From assembly GCA_021737525.1 (NCBI GenBank), contig JAIPDU010000022.1:1-13359 (forward strand): a stretch of 13,359 nt of DNA, in the 5' to 3' direction. Each line of letters begins with the position of its first letter. The stretch's first letter is position 1. Under the pieces are notes generated by a model that made no database searches, had not been told where the DNA came from, and saw only the letters and a program-made list of their open reading frames with translations. Positions 1 to 9,178 of the stretch are shown in pieces. The position numbers were made by a program, and so were the translations under genes. The stretch is from Desulfohalobiaceae bacterium (lineage in GTDB: Bacteria > Desulfobacterota > Desulfovibrionia > Desulfovibrionales > Desulfothermaceae).

Positions 1-913
1 GTCTTCCGTCTTCCGGCACCAGTCTGTCCACGATAGCCTGGGCCCGGTTCCGCGGATCGCCGGAAAGGACTTCCTCCTCCTCCGCCATCCGCTGCAGGTG
101 GGGACGCAGCATCTCCAGGGACCAGTCCACCACCTCCGCTCTGCGGGCCTCGGATCTGCGCCTGTCCCGCTTGCCGCTTTCCGCATTCTTCCGGAAAACG
201 TCCCGCATGGCGTCGAAGAGCTCCGCGACCCCCTCGCCCTTGGAGGCGATGGTCTCCAGGACCCGGCCCTCCCGGTCCTCGACCGCCTCCCTGAGCTCCA
301 TGGAGAGCATATCCGCGCCCGGCTTGTCCGCCTTGTTCACCACCATGAGGTCCGCCACCTCGAGCAGCCCGGCCTTGAGGGCCTGGATGTCGTCGCCCAG
401 GCCCGGGGCGGAGACCAGGGCGGTCACATCCGCGATGCGGATGATGTCCATCTCCGATTGGCCCACCCCCACGGTCTCGATGATCACCGGATCGCAGCCG
501 CTTGCGGCCATGATCCGCGCCACTGCCCCGGCGGAGGCGCAGAGACCGCCCAGGCGCCCCCGTGTGGCCATGGAGCGGATGACCACATCCTGGTCCAGGG
601 CGTGCTGCATCATGCGGACCCGGTCCCCGTGGATGGCCCCTCCGGTTATGGGGGAGGAGGGATCCACCCCGATCACTCCCACTCGGCTGTTCCCGCTGCG
701 GCAATGAGCAATGAGCTTGTCCGTGAGCGTTGACTTGCCCGCCCCGGGAGCGCCGGTGATGCCCGCGACCATGGCTTGCTCGATTGGAGCGGGATCCAGG
801 GAGGCCAGAAGCCGCTCAGCCTCCGGGGCCCCGTCCTCGACCAGGGAAATGGCCCTGGCGATGGCCCGGCTGTTCTGCTCGCCGATTCCGGTAATGATTG
901 CCTCGATATCCAT
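1..913 (-). CDS. meaB: MeaB/ArgK-type G3E-family GTPase, chaperone of methylmalonyl-CoA mutase (C-terminus cut by window edge)
   Basis: Translating the minus strand from the ATG at 913-911 gives 304 uninterrupted residues up to the left edge; no stop is reached, so the gene is partial, but family members are about 310-330 residues, so little is missing. The P-loop GAPGAGKS lies at residues 54-61, followed by the family signatures GVDPSSPITGGAIHGDR (82-98), IRSMATRGRLGGL (112-124), ETVGVGQSE (146-154) and the guanine-specificity motif NKAD (193-196). MeaB proteins are cytoplasmic GTPases that gate cobalamin loading and protect and repair adenosylcobalamin-dependent methylmalonyl-CoA mutase. 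The gene begins 34 bases after the stop of the mutase B12-binding subunit, which fits that partnership and co-transcription. Only a weak purine-rich site (GGAAAGCGAG) precedes the ATG. The identification is secure. Confidence 0.95.
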   Translation of the reverse strand, partial: MDIEAIITGIGEQNSRAIARAISLVEDGAPEAERLLASLDPAPIEQAMVAGITGAPGAGKSTLTDKLIAHCRSGNSRVGVIGVDPSSPITGGAIHGDRVRMMQHALDQDVVIRSMATRGRLGGLCASAGAVARIMAASGCDPVIIETVGVGQSEMDIIRIADVTALVSAPGLGDDIQALKAGLLEVADLMVVNKADKPGADMLSMELREAVEDREGRVLETIASKGEGVAELFDAMRDVFRKNAESGKRDRRRSEARRAEVVDWSLEMLRPHLQRMAEEEEVLSGDPRNRAQAIVDRLVPEDGR

Positions 914-947
914 AGATCTCGCTTTCCGGCCAGGCGTCAACGTCCTG

Positions 948-1358
948 TTAGGTGCCTTCCGGCTCCAGCTCCCGAAAGGCGTCCACGATCTCCTGAATGG
1001 GCGTGCCCGGGGTAAAGACCGTCCGGATCCCCTTCTCCCTCAGGGCTGGCACATCCTCCTCCGGAATGATGCCTCCCCCGATGACGGGGATATCCCCGGC
1101 GTCGCGCTTCTTGAGATGCTCCACCACCTCGGGGAAGAGCTCCATGTGCGCTCCCGAAAGCAGGGAAAGCCCCACTGCGTCCACGTCCTCCTGCACCGCG
1201 GCCGCAGCGATCTGCTCGGGCGTGCGGCGGATGCCGGTGTAGATCACCTCGAATCCGTTGTCCCGGAGCGCCCGGGAAATGACCTTGGCCCCGCGGTCAT
1301 GGCCGTCCAGACCGGGCTTGCCGATCAGGACCCGCCGAATCGTCTTCCCTTCGGCCAT
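948..1358 (-). CDS. Methylmalonyl-CoA mutase, small B12-binding subunit
   Basis: The product is 136 residues, the usual size of a free-standing cobalamin-binding domain of the methylmalonyl-CoA mutase family (McmA2/MutB C-terminal type). The DxHxxG motif is at residues 18-23 (DGHDRG), within KPGLDGHDRGAK, and His20 is the expected lower axial ligand to cobalt. SLLSGAH (about 64-70) and the later GGG segment are the other conserved B12-fold motifs. With a separate large catalytic subunit it would interconvert (R)-methylmalonyl-CoA and succinyl-CoA. The start ATG has a strong ribosome site (AAAGGAG, 7 bases upstream). The large subunit is not adjacent: the gene upstream is malate dehydrogenase. 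A B12 subunit of a related mutase (for example isobutyryl- or ethylmalonyl-CoA mutase) cannot be excluded by sequence alone, though the neighbours favour methylmalonyl-CoA. Confidence 0.93.
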   Translation of the reverse strand: MAEGKTIRRVLIGKPGLDGHDRGAKVISRALRDNGFEVIYTGIRRTPEQIAAAAVQEDVDAVGLSLLSGAHMELFPEVVEHLKKRDAGDIPVIGGGIIPEEDVPALREKGIRTVFTPGTPIQEIVDAFRELEPEGT

Positions 1359-1382
1359 GGCAAAACTCCTTTGCAGGTTCGC

Positions 1383-1485
1383 GGTTCACGGTTCCAGGTT
1401 CATTCTTTCAACCGTGAACCCTGTTGATTTTCCCTCTTGGGAACCCTAATCAACAGGGTGAACCGTGAACGGGGAACCTGGAACC
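1383..1485. repeat. Intergenic imperfect palindrome between mdh and the mutase small-subunit gene
   Basis: The 128-bp gap is almost filled by nested inverted repeats. GGTTCCAGGTT (1390-1400) pairs perfectly with AACCTGGAACC (1475-1485); CCCTGTTGATT (1419-1429) pairs perfectly with AATCAACAGGG (1448-1458); inside it TTCCC (1430-1434) pairs with GGGAA (1439-1443) around a 4-base loop. AACCGTGAAC also occurs as a direct repeat at 1410-1419 and 1461-1470. The right end stops two bases from the mdh stop codon. It looks like a mobile or amplified palindromic intergenic unit that would fold in mRNA and could end, pause or protect transcripts between the two genes. Confidence 0.75.
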
Positions 1486-1486
1486 C

Positions 1487-2419
1487 CTACAGGTTGATCG
1501 TCTGCACCAGATCCCGTACAGCCTGCACTGAGCCCTCGAACTGCTTGCGCTCTTCATTCGTGAGATTGAACTCGATGACTTCCTTGACCCCGCCGTCTCC
1601 CAGCTTGGCCGGGACCCCGACGAAGTAGCCGCCCACGTTGTATTCCTTGTCGCAGTAAGCGGCGCAGGGCAGAATCCGTTTCTTGTCCTTTATCACGGAT
1701 TCCGCCATCTGCACCGCGGCTGCGGAGGGGGCGAAGAAGGCGCTGCCCGTCTTGAGCAGGCCCACGATCTCGCCGCCGCCCTTGCGGGTGCGGTCCACCA
1801 GCTCCTCGATCCGCTCGCTACTCAAAAGCTCGGTGATGGGGACGCCGCCCACGGAGCTGAAGCGGGGCAGGGGAACCATGCTGTCCCCGTGGCCTCCCAG
1901 GACGAAAGCGGTCACATCCTCCACGGAAACGTCCAGCTCGTCCGCGATAAAGGTCCGGAAACGGGCCGAGTCCAGGACTCCGGCCATGCCCATGACCCGC
2001 TCCGCGGGAAACCCGCTGGCCTGATGCGCCACATAGACCATGGCGTCCAGGGGATTGGAGACCACGATAAGCACGGCTTCCGGGGAATAGTGGGCCACCT
2101 GCTCCGTGACCGTCTTGACGATCTCCGTGTTCTTGGCGATGAGATCGTCCCGGCTCATGCCCGGCTTGCGGGGCAAACCCGCGGTGATGATCACCACGTC
2201 CGAGCCGGCTGTATCCGCATAGTCGTTGGTGCCCACAACATCCGAGTCGAATCCCTCCACCGGGGAAGCCTCGCGCAGGTCCAGGGCCTTGCCCTGGGGC
2301 ATGCCCTCCACGATATCCACCAGGCACACATCCCCCAGCTCCTTGGATGCCGCCCAGTGGGCCGCGGTGGCTCCCACCATTCCAGCTCCCACGACGGTTA
2401 TCTTCTTTCGCGCCGACAT
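1487..2419 (-). CDS. mdh: Malate dehydrogenase, NAD-dependent (LDH-like type)
   Basis: The 310-residue product is full length for the lactate-dehydrogenase-like malate dehydrogenases that interconvert malate and oxaloacetate in the cytoplasm. The dinucleotide fold starts with GAGMVG (11-16), and Asp35 at the end of strand 2 points to NAD rather than NADP. The substrate loop GLPRKPGMSRDDL places Arg84 where malate dehydrogenases carry Arg and lactate dehydrogenases carry Gln, with Arg90 as the second substrate arginine. Asp150 and Arg153 (VLDSARF) and catalytic His177 (GGHGDSM) are present. The start ATG follows two ribosome-site-like blocks (AAGGAG and AAAGGAG). It supplies oxaloacetate to the carboxyltransferase gene just upstream, completing the succinate-to-oxaloacetate arm. 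A palindromic repeat separates it from that gene, so its expression may be partly independent. Confidence 0.97.
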   Translation of the reverse strand: MSARKKITVVGAGMVGATAAHWAASKELGDVCLVDIVEGMPQGKALDLREASPVEGFDSDVVGTNDYADTAGSDVVIITAGLPRKPGMSRDDLIAKNTEIVKTVTEQVAHYSPEAVLIVVSNPLDAMVYVAHQASGFPAERVMGMAGVLDSARFRTFIADELDVSVEDVTAFVLGGHGDSMVPLPRFSSVGGVPITELLSSERIEELVDRTRKGGGEIVGLLKTGSAFFAPSAAAVQMAESVIKDKKRILPCAAYCDKEYNVGGYFVGVPAKLGDGGVKEVIEFNLTNEERKQFEGSVQAVRDLVQTINL

Positions 2420-2504
2420 AGTTATCTCCTTTGCTCCTTGCGAATTGCCGGTAAAAAGATTGTCACCCTCTATGCAGATTATTGTTGAGAGTATCCTTAT
2501 CAGG

Positions 2505-2627
2505 CAGGGCGTTCAAAAATTTCAAGTGCAAGGCGCGAAAAAAGTTCAAGGTCGTAGCGTAGTTAGGCTACGTGAGAGTTTGAACTTTTTGAAGCAACGC
2601 AGCAATTGAAAGATTTTCAACGCCCTG
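2505..2627. repeat. 123-bp palindromic repeat element abutting the carboxyltransferase stop codon
   Basis: This is a long imperfect palindrome. The outer arms CAGGGCGTT (2505-2513) and AACGCCCTG (2619-2627) are perfect complements. The middle stem AAAAAGTTCAA (2539-2549) pairs with TTGAACTTTTT (2580-2590), and the centre has CGTAGC (2553-2558) pairing with GCTACG (2567-2572). The last base lies directly next to the stop codon at 2628-2630. From memory, similar units with the central CGTAGTTAGGCTACGTGAG core are dispersed in intergenic regions of several Desulfobacterota genomes; I could not check this. The structure could act as a terminator or mRNA-stability element. No reading frame of note lies inside. 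Confidence 0.85.
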
Positions 2628-4634
2628 CTAGCCCACAACAGCCAGCACGTCGCTCTTCTGCACGTTGTCCCCCTCCTTGAAGCGGACCTCCCGGACGGTG
2701 CCCGCGCTGGGGGCGGTAATGGAGTTCTCCATCTTCATAGCCTCCAGGATGAGCAGGACGTCGCCCTCGTTCACGCTGTCCCCCTCCTGGACCTCGTAGC
2801 GGATGATCATGCCCGGCATGGGAGCCTCCACCGGGATACCGGCACCCGAAGCCGGAGCGGCGCTCTTCTCCTGTTTCGGCTCGGAGGGAGCGGGCTCGGG
2901 CTGTTGAGGCTGCTGCTGGGGCTGAGGCTGTTGCTGAGGCTGGGCCTGAGCCTGGGGCTGCTGAGCCTGACCGCCCATGGGCGTGACGGAGCTGATCAGG
3001 GGGCGGCTGTCCGTGTTCTCCACCTCGACCTTGAAGTATTCCTCGTCCACGAAGACATTGAAGGTGCGCAGGTTCTGGCCCTTGCCCGGGGCCTCCTTGA
3101 CCGGCTTCTCCACAAGCTCGCCCCGCTTGGCCTTCTCCACGAGCTCCTGCTCCCGCTTCACGTCCTCCAGGGTCCTGGGCTTGACCTCCTCCGGCATCTC
3201 CTCGAAGCCGTGCTTCCAGCGCAGGAACTTCTTGCCGGTGGTGGGGTACAGGGCGTAGATGAGCACATCGTCGATGTCCTTGGCCAGCCCCTCGGTCTCC
3301 TTCCTGGCCTGGTCCAGCTCCGGCTCCAGGATGTCCGCCGGACGGCAGGAGCAGGGCTCGCTTCCGCGCGGATAGTCCTGCAGGGCCTTCTTCCGGACCT
3401 CGGGGTCGATGGGCGCGGGCGTCTCGCCGTAGAGCCCGTAGCAGAGGTCCTTCACCTGGGCGGTGATCATCTTGTAGCGCTCTTCTTCGCTGTCGAACAA
3501 AACATTGTTCACCGTCTGGATGCCCACGATCTGGCTGGTGGGGGTCACCAGCGGGACCTGTCCCAGCTCGCGGCGCACGCGGGGCAGCTCCTCGAAGACC
3601 TGCTCCAGCTTGTCCAGGGCGTCCATCTGCCGCAGCTGATTGACCAGGTTGGAGATCATCCCGCCCGGGGTCTGGTGCAGCAGGACGTTGGCGTCGATGA
3701 TGGTGATCCGGTCGTCCAGCAGATGGCGGTACTTGGGGGTAATCTCCTTGAAGTGCTCCGCGCACTTGGTCAGCCGGCGCAGGTCGAAGCCCGGGTCCCG
3801 GTTGGTCCCGCGCAGGGAGACGACCAGGGGCTCCACTGCCGGATGGGAGGTGCGGTAGGCCCAGGGGGAGAGGCAGACGTCGATGATGTCCACTCCCGCC
3901 TCGATGGCCTTGAGCATGGCCAGATCGCCCATGCCCGAGGTGAAGTGGCTGTGCAGGTGGATGGGGGGCTTCACCGTCTCCTTCAGGGATTTGACCAGCC
4001 TGTACGCGTCATAGGGGGCTATGATCCCGGCCATGTCCTTGATGCAGATGGTGTCCGCCCCCATGTCCTCCAGTTCCTTGGCCTTGTCCAGATAGTACTG
4101 CAGGTTGTAGACCTCCCCGCCCATCCGCTCCTCGGTCAGGGAGTAGCAGATGGAGCCCTGGAAGTGCTTGTCCTGCTCCTTGATCACCTCGACCACGGTC
4201 TGGAAGTTGCGGAAGTCGTTCAGCGCGTCGAAGACCCGGAAGACGTCGATCCCGTTCACGCAGCAGCGCTCGGTGAAGGCCCGGGCCACGTCGTCGGGAT
4301 AGTTGCGGTAGCCCACCAGGTTCTGCCCCCGCAGGAGCATGGAGAAGGGGGTCCGGGTGGCGTGCTTCTTCAGGGTCCGGATCCGCTCCCAGGGATCCTC
4401 GCCCAGAAAGCGGTGCATGCTGTCGAAGGTGGCCCCGCCCCAGACCTCCATGGCGAAAAAGCCCACCTTGTCCATCTCCTCCGCGATGGGGGCCAGATCC
4501 TCGGTCCGCCCGCGTGTGGCGAACAGGGACTGGTGCCCGTCCCGCAAGGTCAGATCCTGGATCCGGAGCGGATGGTCCGCCTGAACCTCTTCCTCCAAGT
4601 CCGCCGCCTGAAGATGTGTATGTTGATCCACCAT
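2628..4634 (-). CDS. oadA: Biotin-dependent carboxyltransferase, oxaloacetate decarboxylase alpha / pyruvate carboxylase subunit B type
   Basis: The 668-residue product joins three parts. First is an HMGL-like carboxyltransferase barrel with DLTLRDGHQS (27-36), metal-binding HLHSH and KDMAG. Then comes the PYC_OADA conserved domain, and finally a Gln/Ala/Pro-rich linker leading to a C-terminal biotinyl domain with EAMKMEN; Lys634, 34 residues from the end, is the biotin site. Such proteins take the carboxyl group from oxaloacetate, or give it to pyruvate, through the biotin arm. No biotin carboxylase, membrane OadB or methylmalonyl-CoA carboxyltransferase gene is in the window, so sequence alone cannot separate three roles: transcarboxylase 5S plus 1.3S fusion, Na+ pump alpha subunit, or pyruvate carboxylase B subunit. 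Context (mutase, mdh, fumarase, small OadG-like neighbour) favours carboxyl transfer between oxaloacetate/pyruvate and the propionyl/methylmalonyl-CoA pair. The ATG has a clear AAGGAGAGGG ribosome site. Confidence 0.92.
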   Translation of the reverse strand: MVDQHTHLQAADLEEEVQADHPLRIQDLTLRDGHQSLFATRGRTEDLAPIAEEMDKVGFFAMEVWGGATFDSMHRFLGEDPWERIRTLKKHATRTPFSMLLRGQNLVGYRNYPDDVARAFTERCCVNGIDVFRVFDALNDFRNFQTVVEVIKEQDKHFQGSICYSLTEERMGGEVYNLQYYLDKAKELEDMGADTICIKDMAGIIAPYDAYRLVKSLKETVKPPIHLHSHFTSGMGDLAMLKAIEAGVDIIDVCLSPWAYRTSHPAVEPLVVSLRGTNRDPGFDLRRLTKCAEHFKEITPKYRHLLDDRITIIDANVLLHQTPGGMISNLVNQLRQMDALDKLEQVFEELPRVRRELGQVPLVTPTSQIVGIQTVNNVLFDSEEERYKMITAQVKDLCYGLYGETPAPIDPEVRKKALQDYPRGSEPCSCRPADILEPELDQARKETEGLAKDIDDVLIYALYPTTGKKFLRWKHGFEEMPEEVKPRTLEDVKREQELVEKAKRGELVEKPVKEAPGKGQNLRTFNVFVDEEYFKVEVENTDSRPLISSVTPMGGQAQQPQAQAQPQQQPQPQQQPQQPEPAPSEPKQEKSAAPASGAGIPVEAPMPGMIIRYEVQEGDSVNEGDVLLILEAMKMENSITAPSAGTVREVRFKEGDNVQKSDVLAVVG

Positions 4635-4682
4635 GGCCCTCTCCTTTTCTTTGCGGGAATTTGCTTCCGCTGTTTTTCCCTT

Positions 4683-4723
4683 GGGCTGAGCCCGTATATC
4701 TGCCGTTTATGGGACCCCGTCCC
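4683..4723. other. Two short hairpins in the gap between the small protein gene and the carboxyltransferase gene
   Basis: In the 95-bp gap, GGGAC (4711-4715) pairs with GTCCC (4719-4723) and GGGC (4683-4686) pairs with GCCC (4690-4693). On the minus-strand transcript the first follows the small protein's stop by a few bases. Neither is followed by a U run, so they are not convincing terminators; they could mark an mRNA processing or attenuation point that sets the ratio of the two products. Confidence 0.3.
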
Positions 4724-4729
4724 GGATGA

Positions 4730-4957
4730 TTATCTGGTCAATCGGAACTGCCACTGATAGCGCCGTTCCATGATGGCCTGCCTTCCGGCCATGGCCCAGG
4801 GGCTGTTCACCGGGAAGGCGGGGCGCTGCTGAGCCTGGGCTTGTGCCTGGGCCTGGGTCTGATCCTGCTGCATCATCTGGGCGGCCTCCTGCTCCTCCTG
4901 CAGGTAATAGGCAATGCCCGCGGAGATGGCCGCGATCTTCTTCTCCCTGTTCTGCAT
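4730..4957 (-). CDS. Small soluble OadG/MmdE-like accessory protein of the biotin carboxyltransferase
   Basis: The 75-residue product has three parts. A charged helical N-terminus (EKKIAAISAGIAYYLQEEQE) comes first, then a Gln/Ala low-complexity linker (about 28-43), then a C-terminal segment NSPWAMAGRQAIMERRYQWQ. By eye this matches the helix-linker-(W..xGRxxxMxxR) layout of small subunits of biotin-dependent Na+-pump decarboxylases (MmdE, the C-terminal tail of OadG/MmdD), but there is no hydrophobic membrane segment. The gene starts 72 bases after fumarase beta and ends 95 bases before the carboxyltransferase, so it is very probably in that transcript. A role in holding the carboxyltransferase to a partner subunit is an inference from known gamma/delta/epsilon subunits. 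The start ATG has GGGAG and AAGG upstream. That it is a real gene is likely; the function is less sure. Confidence 0.75.
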   Translation of the reverse strand: MQNREKKIAAISAGIAYYLQEEQEAAQMMQQDQTQAQAQAQAQQRPAFPVNSPWAMAGRQAIMERRYQWQFRLTR

Positions 4958-5029
4958 AACCTTGTGCTCCCGGTTTGCCGATATAATTCATCAGTACGGC
5001 GCTTCCGTCCCCGCGGCCGTTCCCGAAAA

Positions 5030-5575
5030 TCAGCCGCTTCGCCGCGGCTCCACGTAGAGCTCGCCGCCGTGGGCGTCGTTGGCCACGATCGCCGGAAACC
5101 GCTCCACGGTCAGCTCGCGGACCGCCTCGGGTCCAAGGTCCTCGTAGGCGATAATCCGGGCCCCGGTGATGCACTGGGACAAAAGCGCTCCAGCCCCGCC
5201 CGTGGCAGCCAGATAGACCCCTCCGTGCTCCCGCAGGGCCTGCTGGACCTCCTGGTTGCGCCTGCCCTTGCCCATGGTCGCCTTGAGGCCCAGGCTGTAG
5301 AGCCTGGGAGCAAAGGAGTCCATGCGATAGCTGGTCGTGGGCCCGGCCGCCCCTATGGGGCGCCCCTCAGGGGCGGGGGTGGGCCCCACATAATAGATCA
5401 CCGCCCCCTGCAGCGGAACAGGGATGTCCTCCCCGCGGTCCAGGGCCTGGATCATGCGCTTGTGCGCGGCGTCGCGCGCGGTGTACAGCGTACCGGAAAG
5501 ATAAACGCGATCCCCGATGCGGAGCTGGCGCACGTCTTCGTCACTGAGCGGCGGCTGCAGGTGATAGGTCTTCAT
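5030..5575 (-). CDS. fumB: Class I fumarate hydratase, beta (C-terminal) subunit
   Basis: From the ATG at 5575 the product is 181 residues, the standard size of the C-terminal subunit of two-part class I fumarases. Family motifs are GDRVYLSGTLYTARDAAHKR near residues 21-40, YVGPTPAPEGRPIGAAGPTT (about 62-81), YRMD, KATMGKGRR and AATGGAGALLSQ. It forms the dehydratase with the alpha subunit and converts fumarate and malate. An upstream in-frame ATG at 5611 would give 12 more residues inside the alpha gene, but the 5575 start overlaps the alpha stop as ATGA, a classic translational-coupling arrangement, so it is preferred. The paired tartrate dehydratase beta subunit is the main alternative; the central-metabolism setting favours fumarase. 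Confidence 0.93.
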   Translation of the reverse strand: MKTYHLQPPLSDEDVRQLRIGDRVYLSGTLYTARDAAHKRMIQALDRGEDIPVPLQGAVIYYVGPTPAPEGRPIGAAGPTTSYRMDSFAPRLYSLGLKATMGKGRRNQEVQQALREHGGVYLAATGGAGALLSQCITGARIIAYEDLGPEAVRELTVERFPAIVANDAHGGELYVEPRRSG

Positions 5576-6414
5576 GAGACAACGACCTCCTCGTGCCTGG
5601 AGGAATGGCACTGCACGTTCACCGCCAGGGGAAGGCTGGCGATGTGGCAGGGGGCCATCTCCATCCGTAGGCCCAGGCTGGTGGTTCTGCCCCCCAGCCC
5701 CATGGGCCCGATGCCCAGGGCGTTGATCTCGTCCAGCAGCTCCCGCTCCATCTCCGCTATCTCCGGATCGGGATGCTCTTGGTCCAGAGGCCGGAAAAGC
5801 GATTTCTTGGCCAGAAGCGGGGCCTGATCAAAGGACCCCCCGACGCCCACGCCCACGATGGTGGGCGGGCAGGGGTTGGGCCCCGCTGTGGCCACGCGGT
5901 CGAGGACGAATTCCTTGATTCCCTCCCAGCCCTGGGCCGGGGTGAGCATGGTGCAGCGGGACATGTTCTCGCTGCCCCCGCCCTTGGCCATGAAACGGAT
6001 GGTGATCCCGCTGCCCGGCACCAGGTCCGTATGGATAAGGGCGGGCGTGTTGTCCCCGGTGTTTTGCCGGGTCAGGGGGTGACACATGGACTTGCGCAGA
6101 AGGCCCTCCTCATAGGCCTGCGCCAGGGCCCGCTCCAGAACGTTGTTGATGCTGTCCCCCTCCACCCGGCAGTCCTCTCCGTGCTCCACGAAGAATACGC
6201 CCACTCCGGTATCCTGGCACAAGGGGAGATCCCTATCCCGGGCCAGCTCGGCGTTATCCAGGAGCTCGCCCAGAATCTGCCTGGCCCCTTCGTCGGTCTC
6301 TTCCTCCCGGGCCCGCTGAAGGGCGGCGACCACATCCCGGGGAAGGTTCCGGCTGACACGGACCACCATGTCCCGAACCTGTTTCTGGATCGTTTCCGCT
6401 TGGATGCTGTGCAT
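5572..6414 (-). CDS. fumA: Class I fumarate hydratase, alpha (N-terminal, iron-sulfur) subunit
   Basis: The 280-residue product is full length for the iron-sulfur subunit of a two-part, oxygen-sensitive fumarase. Three cysteines fit the expected [4Fe-4S] ligands: Cys66 in LPLCQDTGV, Cys154 in MSRCTMLTPAQG and Cys182 in NPCPPTIVGVG; the fourth iron is left open for substrate. GGGSEN (145-150) and GGSFDQAP are also conserved. The start ATG has a good ribosome site (GAGGA, three bases away). The gene follows the iron-sulfur subunit of fumarate reductase after a 76-bp gap and overlaps the beta subunit by ATGA, so fumarate made from succinate is passed to hydration by co-expressed enzymes. Tartrate dehydratase is the close alternative. 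Confidence 0.94.
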   Translation of the reverse strand: MHSIQAETIQKQVRDMVVRVSRNLPRDVVAALQRAREEETDEGARQILGELLDNAELARDRDLPLCQDTGVGVFFVEHGEDCRVEGDSINNVLERALAQAYEEGLLRKSMCHPLTRQNTGDNTPALIHTDLVPGSGITIRFMAKGGGSENMSRCTMLTPAQGWEGIKEFVLDRVATAGPNPCPPTIVGVGVGGSFDQAPLLAKKSLFRPLDQEHPDPEIAEMERELLDEINALGIGPMGLGGRTTSLGLRMEMAPCHIASLPLAVNVQCHSSRHEEVVVS

Positions 6415-6490
6415 GATTCCTCTATAGGCTAGAGATTATGGCCCACTCCACCTCTTCGCATATCCCGGCCTTTGAAACAAGGCGGGTCGA

Positions 6491-7239
6491 TCAATTCTTT
6501 TTCTTGAACAGCGCCTTGATGAATTCCCGGTTCATCCGGGAGATGAACTTGACATGGATATCCTTGGGGCAGACCGCCTGGCACTCGTAGTGGTTGGAGC
6601 AGTTGCCGAAGCCCAGCTCCTGCATCCGCCCGGTCATGGCTGTCACCCTTCTTGCTGCCTCTGGCCTGCCCTGGGGCAGCTTGGCCAGATGGGATACCTT
6701 GGCCCCGGTAAAGAGCATGGCCGAGGCGTTGGGACAGGCGGCAACGCAGGCCCCGCAGCCGATGCACTCCGCGGCGTCCATGGCCTCCTCCTGGTCCTGC
6801 TTGGCCACGGGGATGGTATTGGCTTCAGGCGAGCTGCCGGTGCGCGAGGACACGTAGCCCCCGCTCTGGATCAATTGGTCCAGGGCGGTGCGGTCCACCA
6901 TGAGATCCTTGATGATGGGCAGGGCCCCGGCCCGGAAGGGCTCGATGGTGATGGTCTGCCCCTCGCGGAAGTGGCGCATTCGGAGCTCGCAGGTGGTGGT
7001 CTTCTTGGGCTCCCCGTGGGGCACTCCCTCTATGACCAGCCCGCAGACGCCGCAAATGCCCTCGCGGCAGTCGCTCTCGAAGACGATGGGGTCGCGCCCC
7101 TCCTTCACCAGGTCCTGGTTGACCTGATCCAGCATCTCCAGAATGGACATGTCCTCTTTCACATCCCGGGCCCTATATTCCTCGAAACCGCCCGGTGCGT
7201 CCGGACCGGCCTGGCGCCACACGCGCAATAGGAATTCCA

Positions 7240-7240
<1 letters not shown>
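6491..7240 (-). CDS. sdhB/frdB: Succinate dehydrogenase/fumarate reductase iron-sulfur subunit
   Basis: The product is 249 residues from ATG at 7240 (250 from a GTG one codon earlier). The plant-ferredoxin-like [2Fe-2S] site is DCREGICGVCG plus the Cys in TTTCELR, near residues 57-84. The C-terminal half has CIGCGACVAACP for the [4Fe-4S] cluster, which also uses the last Cys of CQAVCPK, and the Cys in GNCSNHYECQ for the [3Fe-4S] site. It wires electrons between the FAD subunit and the membrane cytochrome b. Its ATG shares a base with the flavoprotein stop (TGATG), and AAGGAG lies inside the end of that gene, so translation is coupled. Cluster motifs match the menaquinone-linked B-type complexes of epsilon- and deltaproteobacteria and Bacillus. 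Confidence 0.95.
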
Positions 7241-9159
<1,919 letters not shown>

Positions 9160-9178
9160 ATCCACTCCTTATCAGAAT

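Noticed and set aside
98..733. Long plus-strand open frames opposite meaB (also 171-707 and 711-1427)
   Set aside because: They lie antisense to a minus-strand frame with clear MeaB motifs; the translations are Pro/His/Gly- or Ser/Arg-rich with no recognisable domain, as expected from GC-rich shadows.
2904..4757. 617-codon plus-strand open frame opposite the carboxyltransferase gene
   Set aside because: The minus strand carries a complete conserved enzyme with biotin motif; the antisense product is Leu/Gly/His-rich low-complexity sequence with no domain.
4707..5174. 155-codon minus-strand frame overlapping the small protein and the end of fumarase beta
   Set aside because: It overlaps two better-supported frames, has Arg/Gly-rich composition, and the competing small protein has family-like N- and C-terminal segments.
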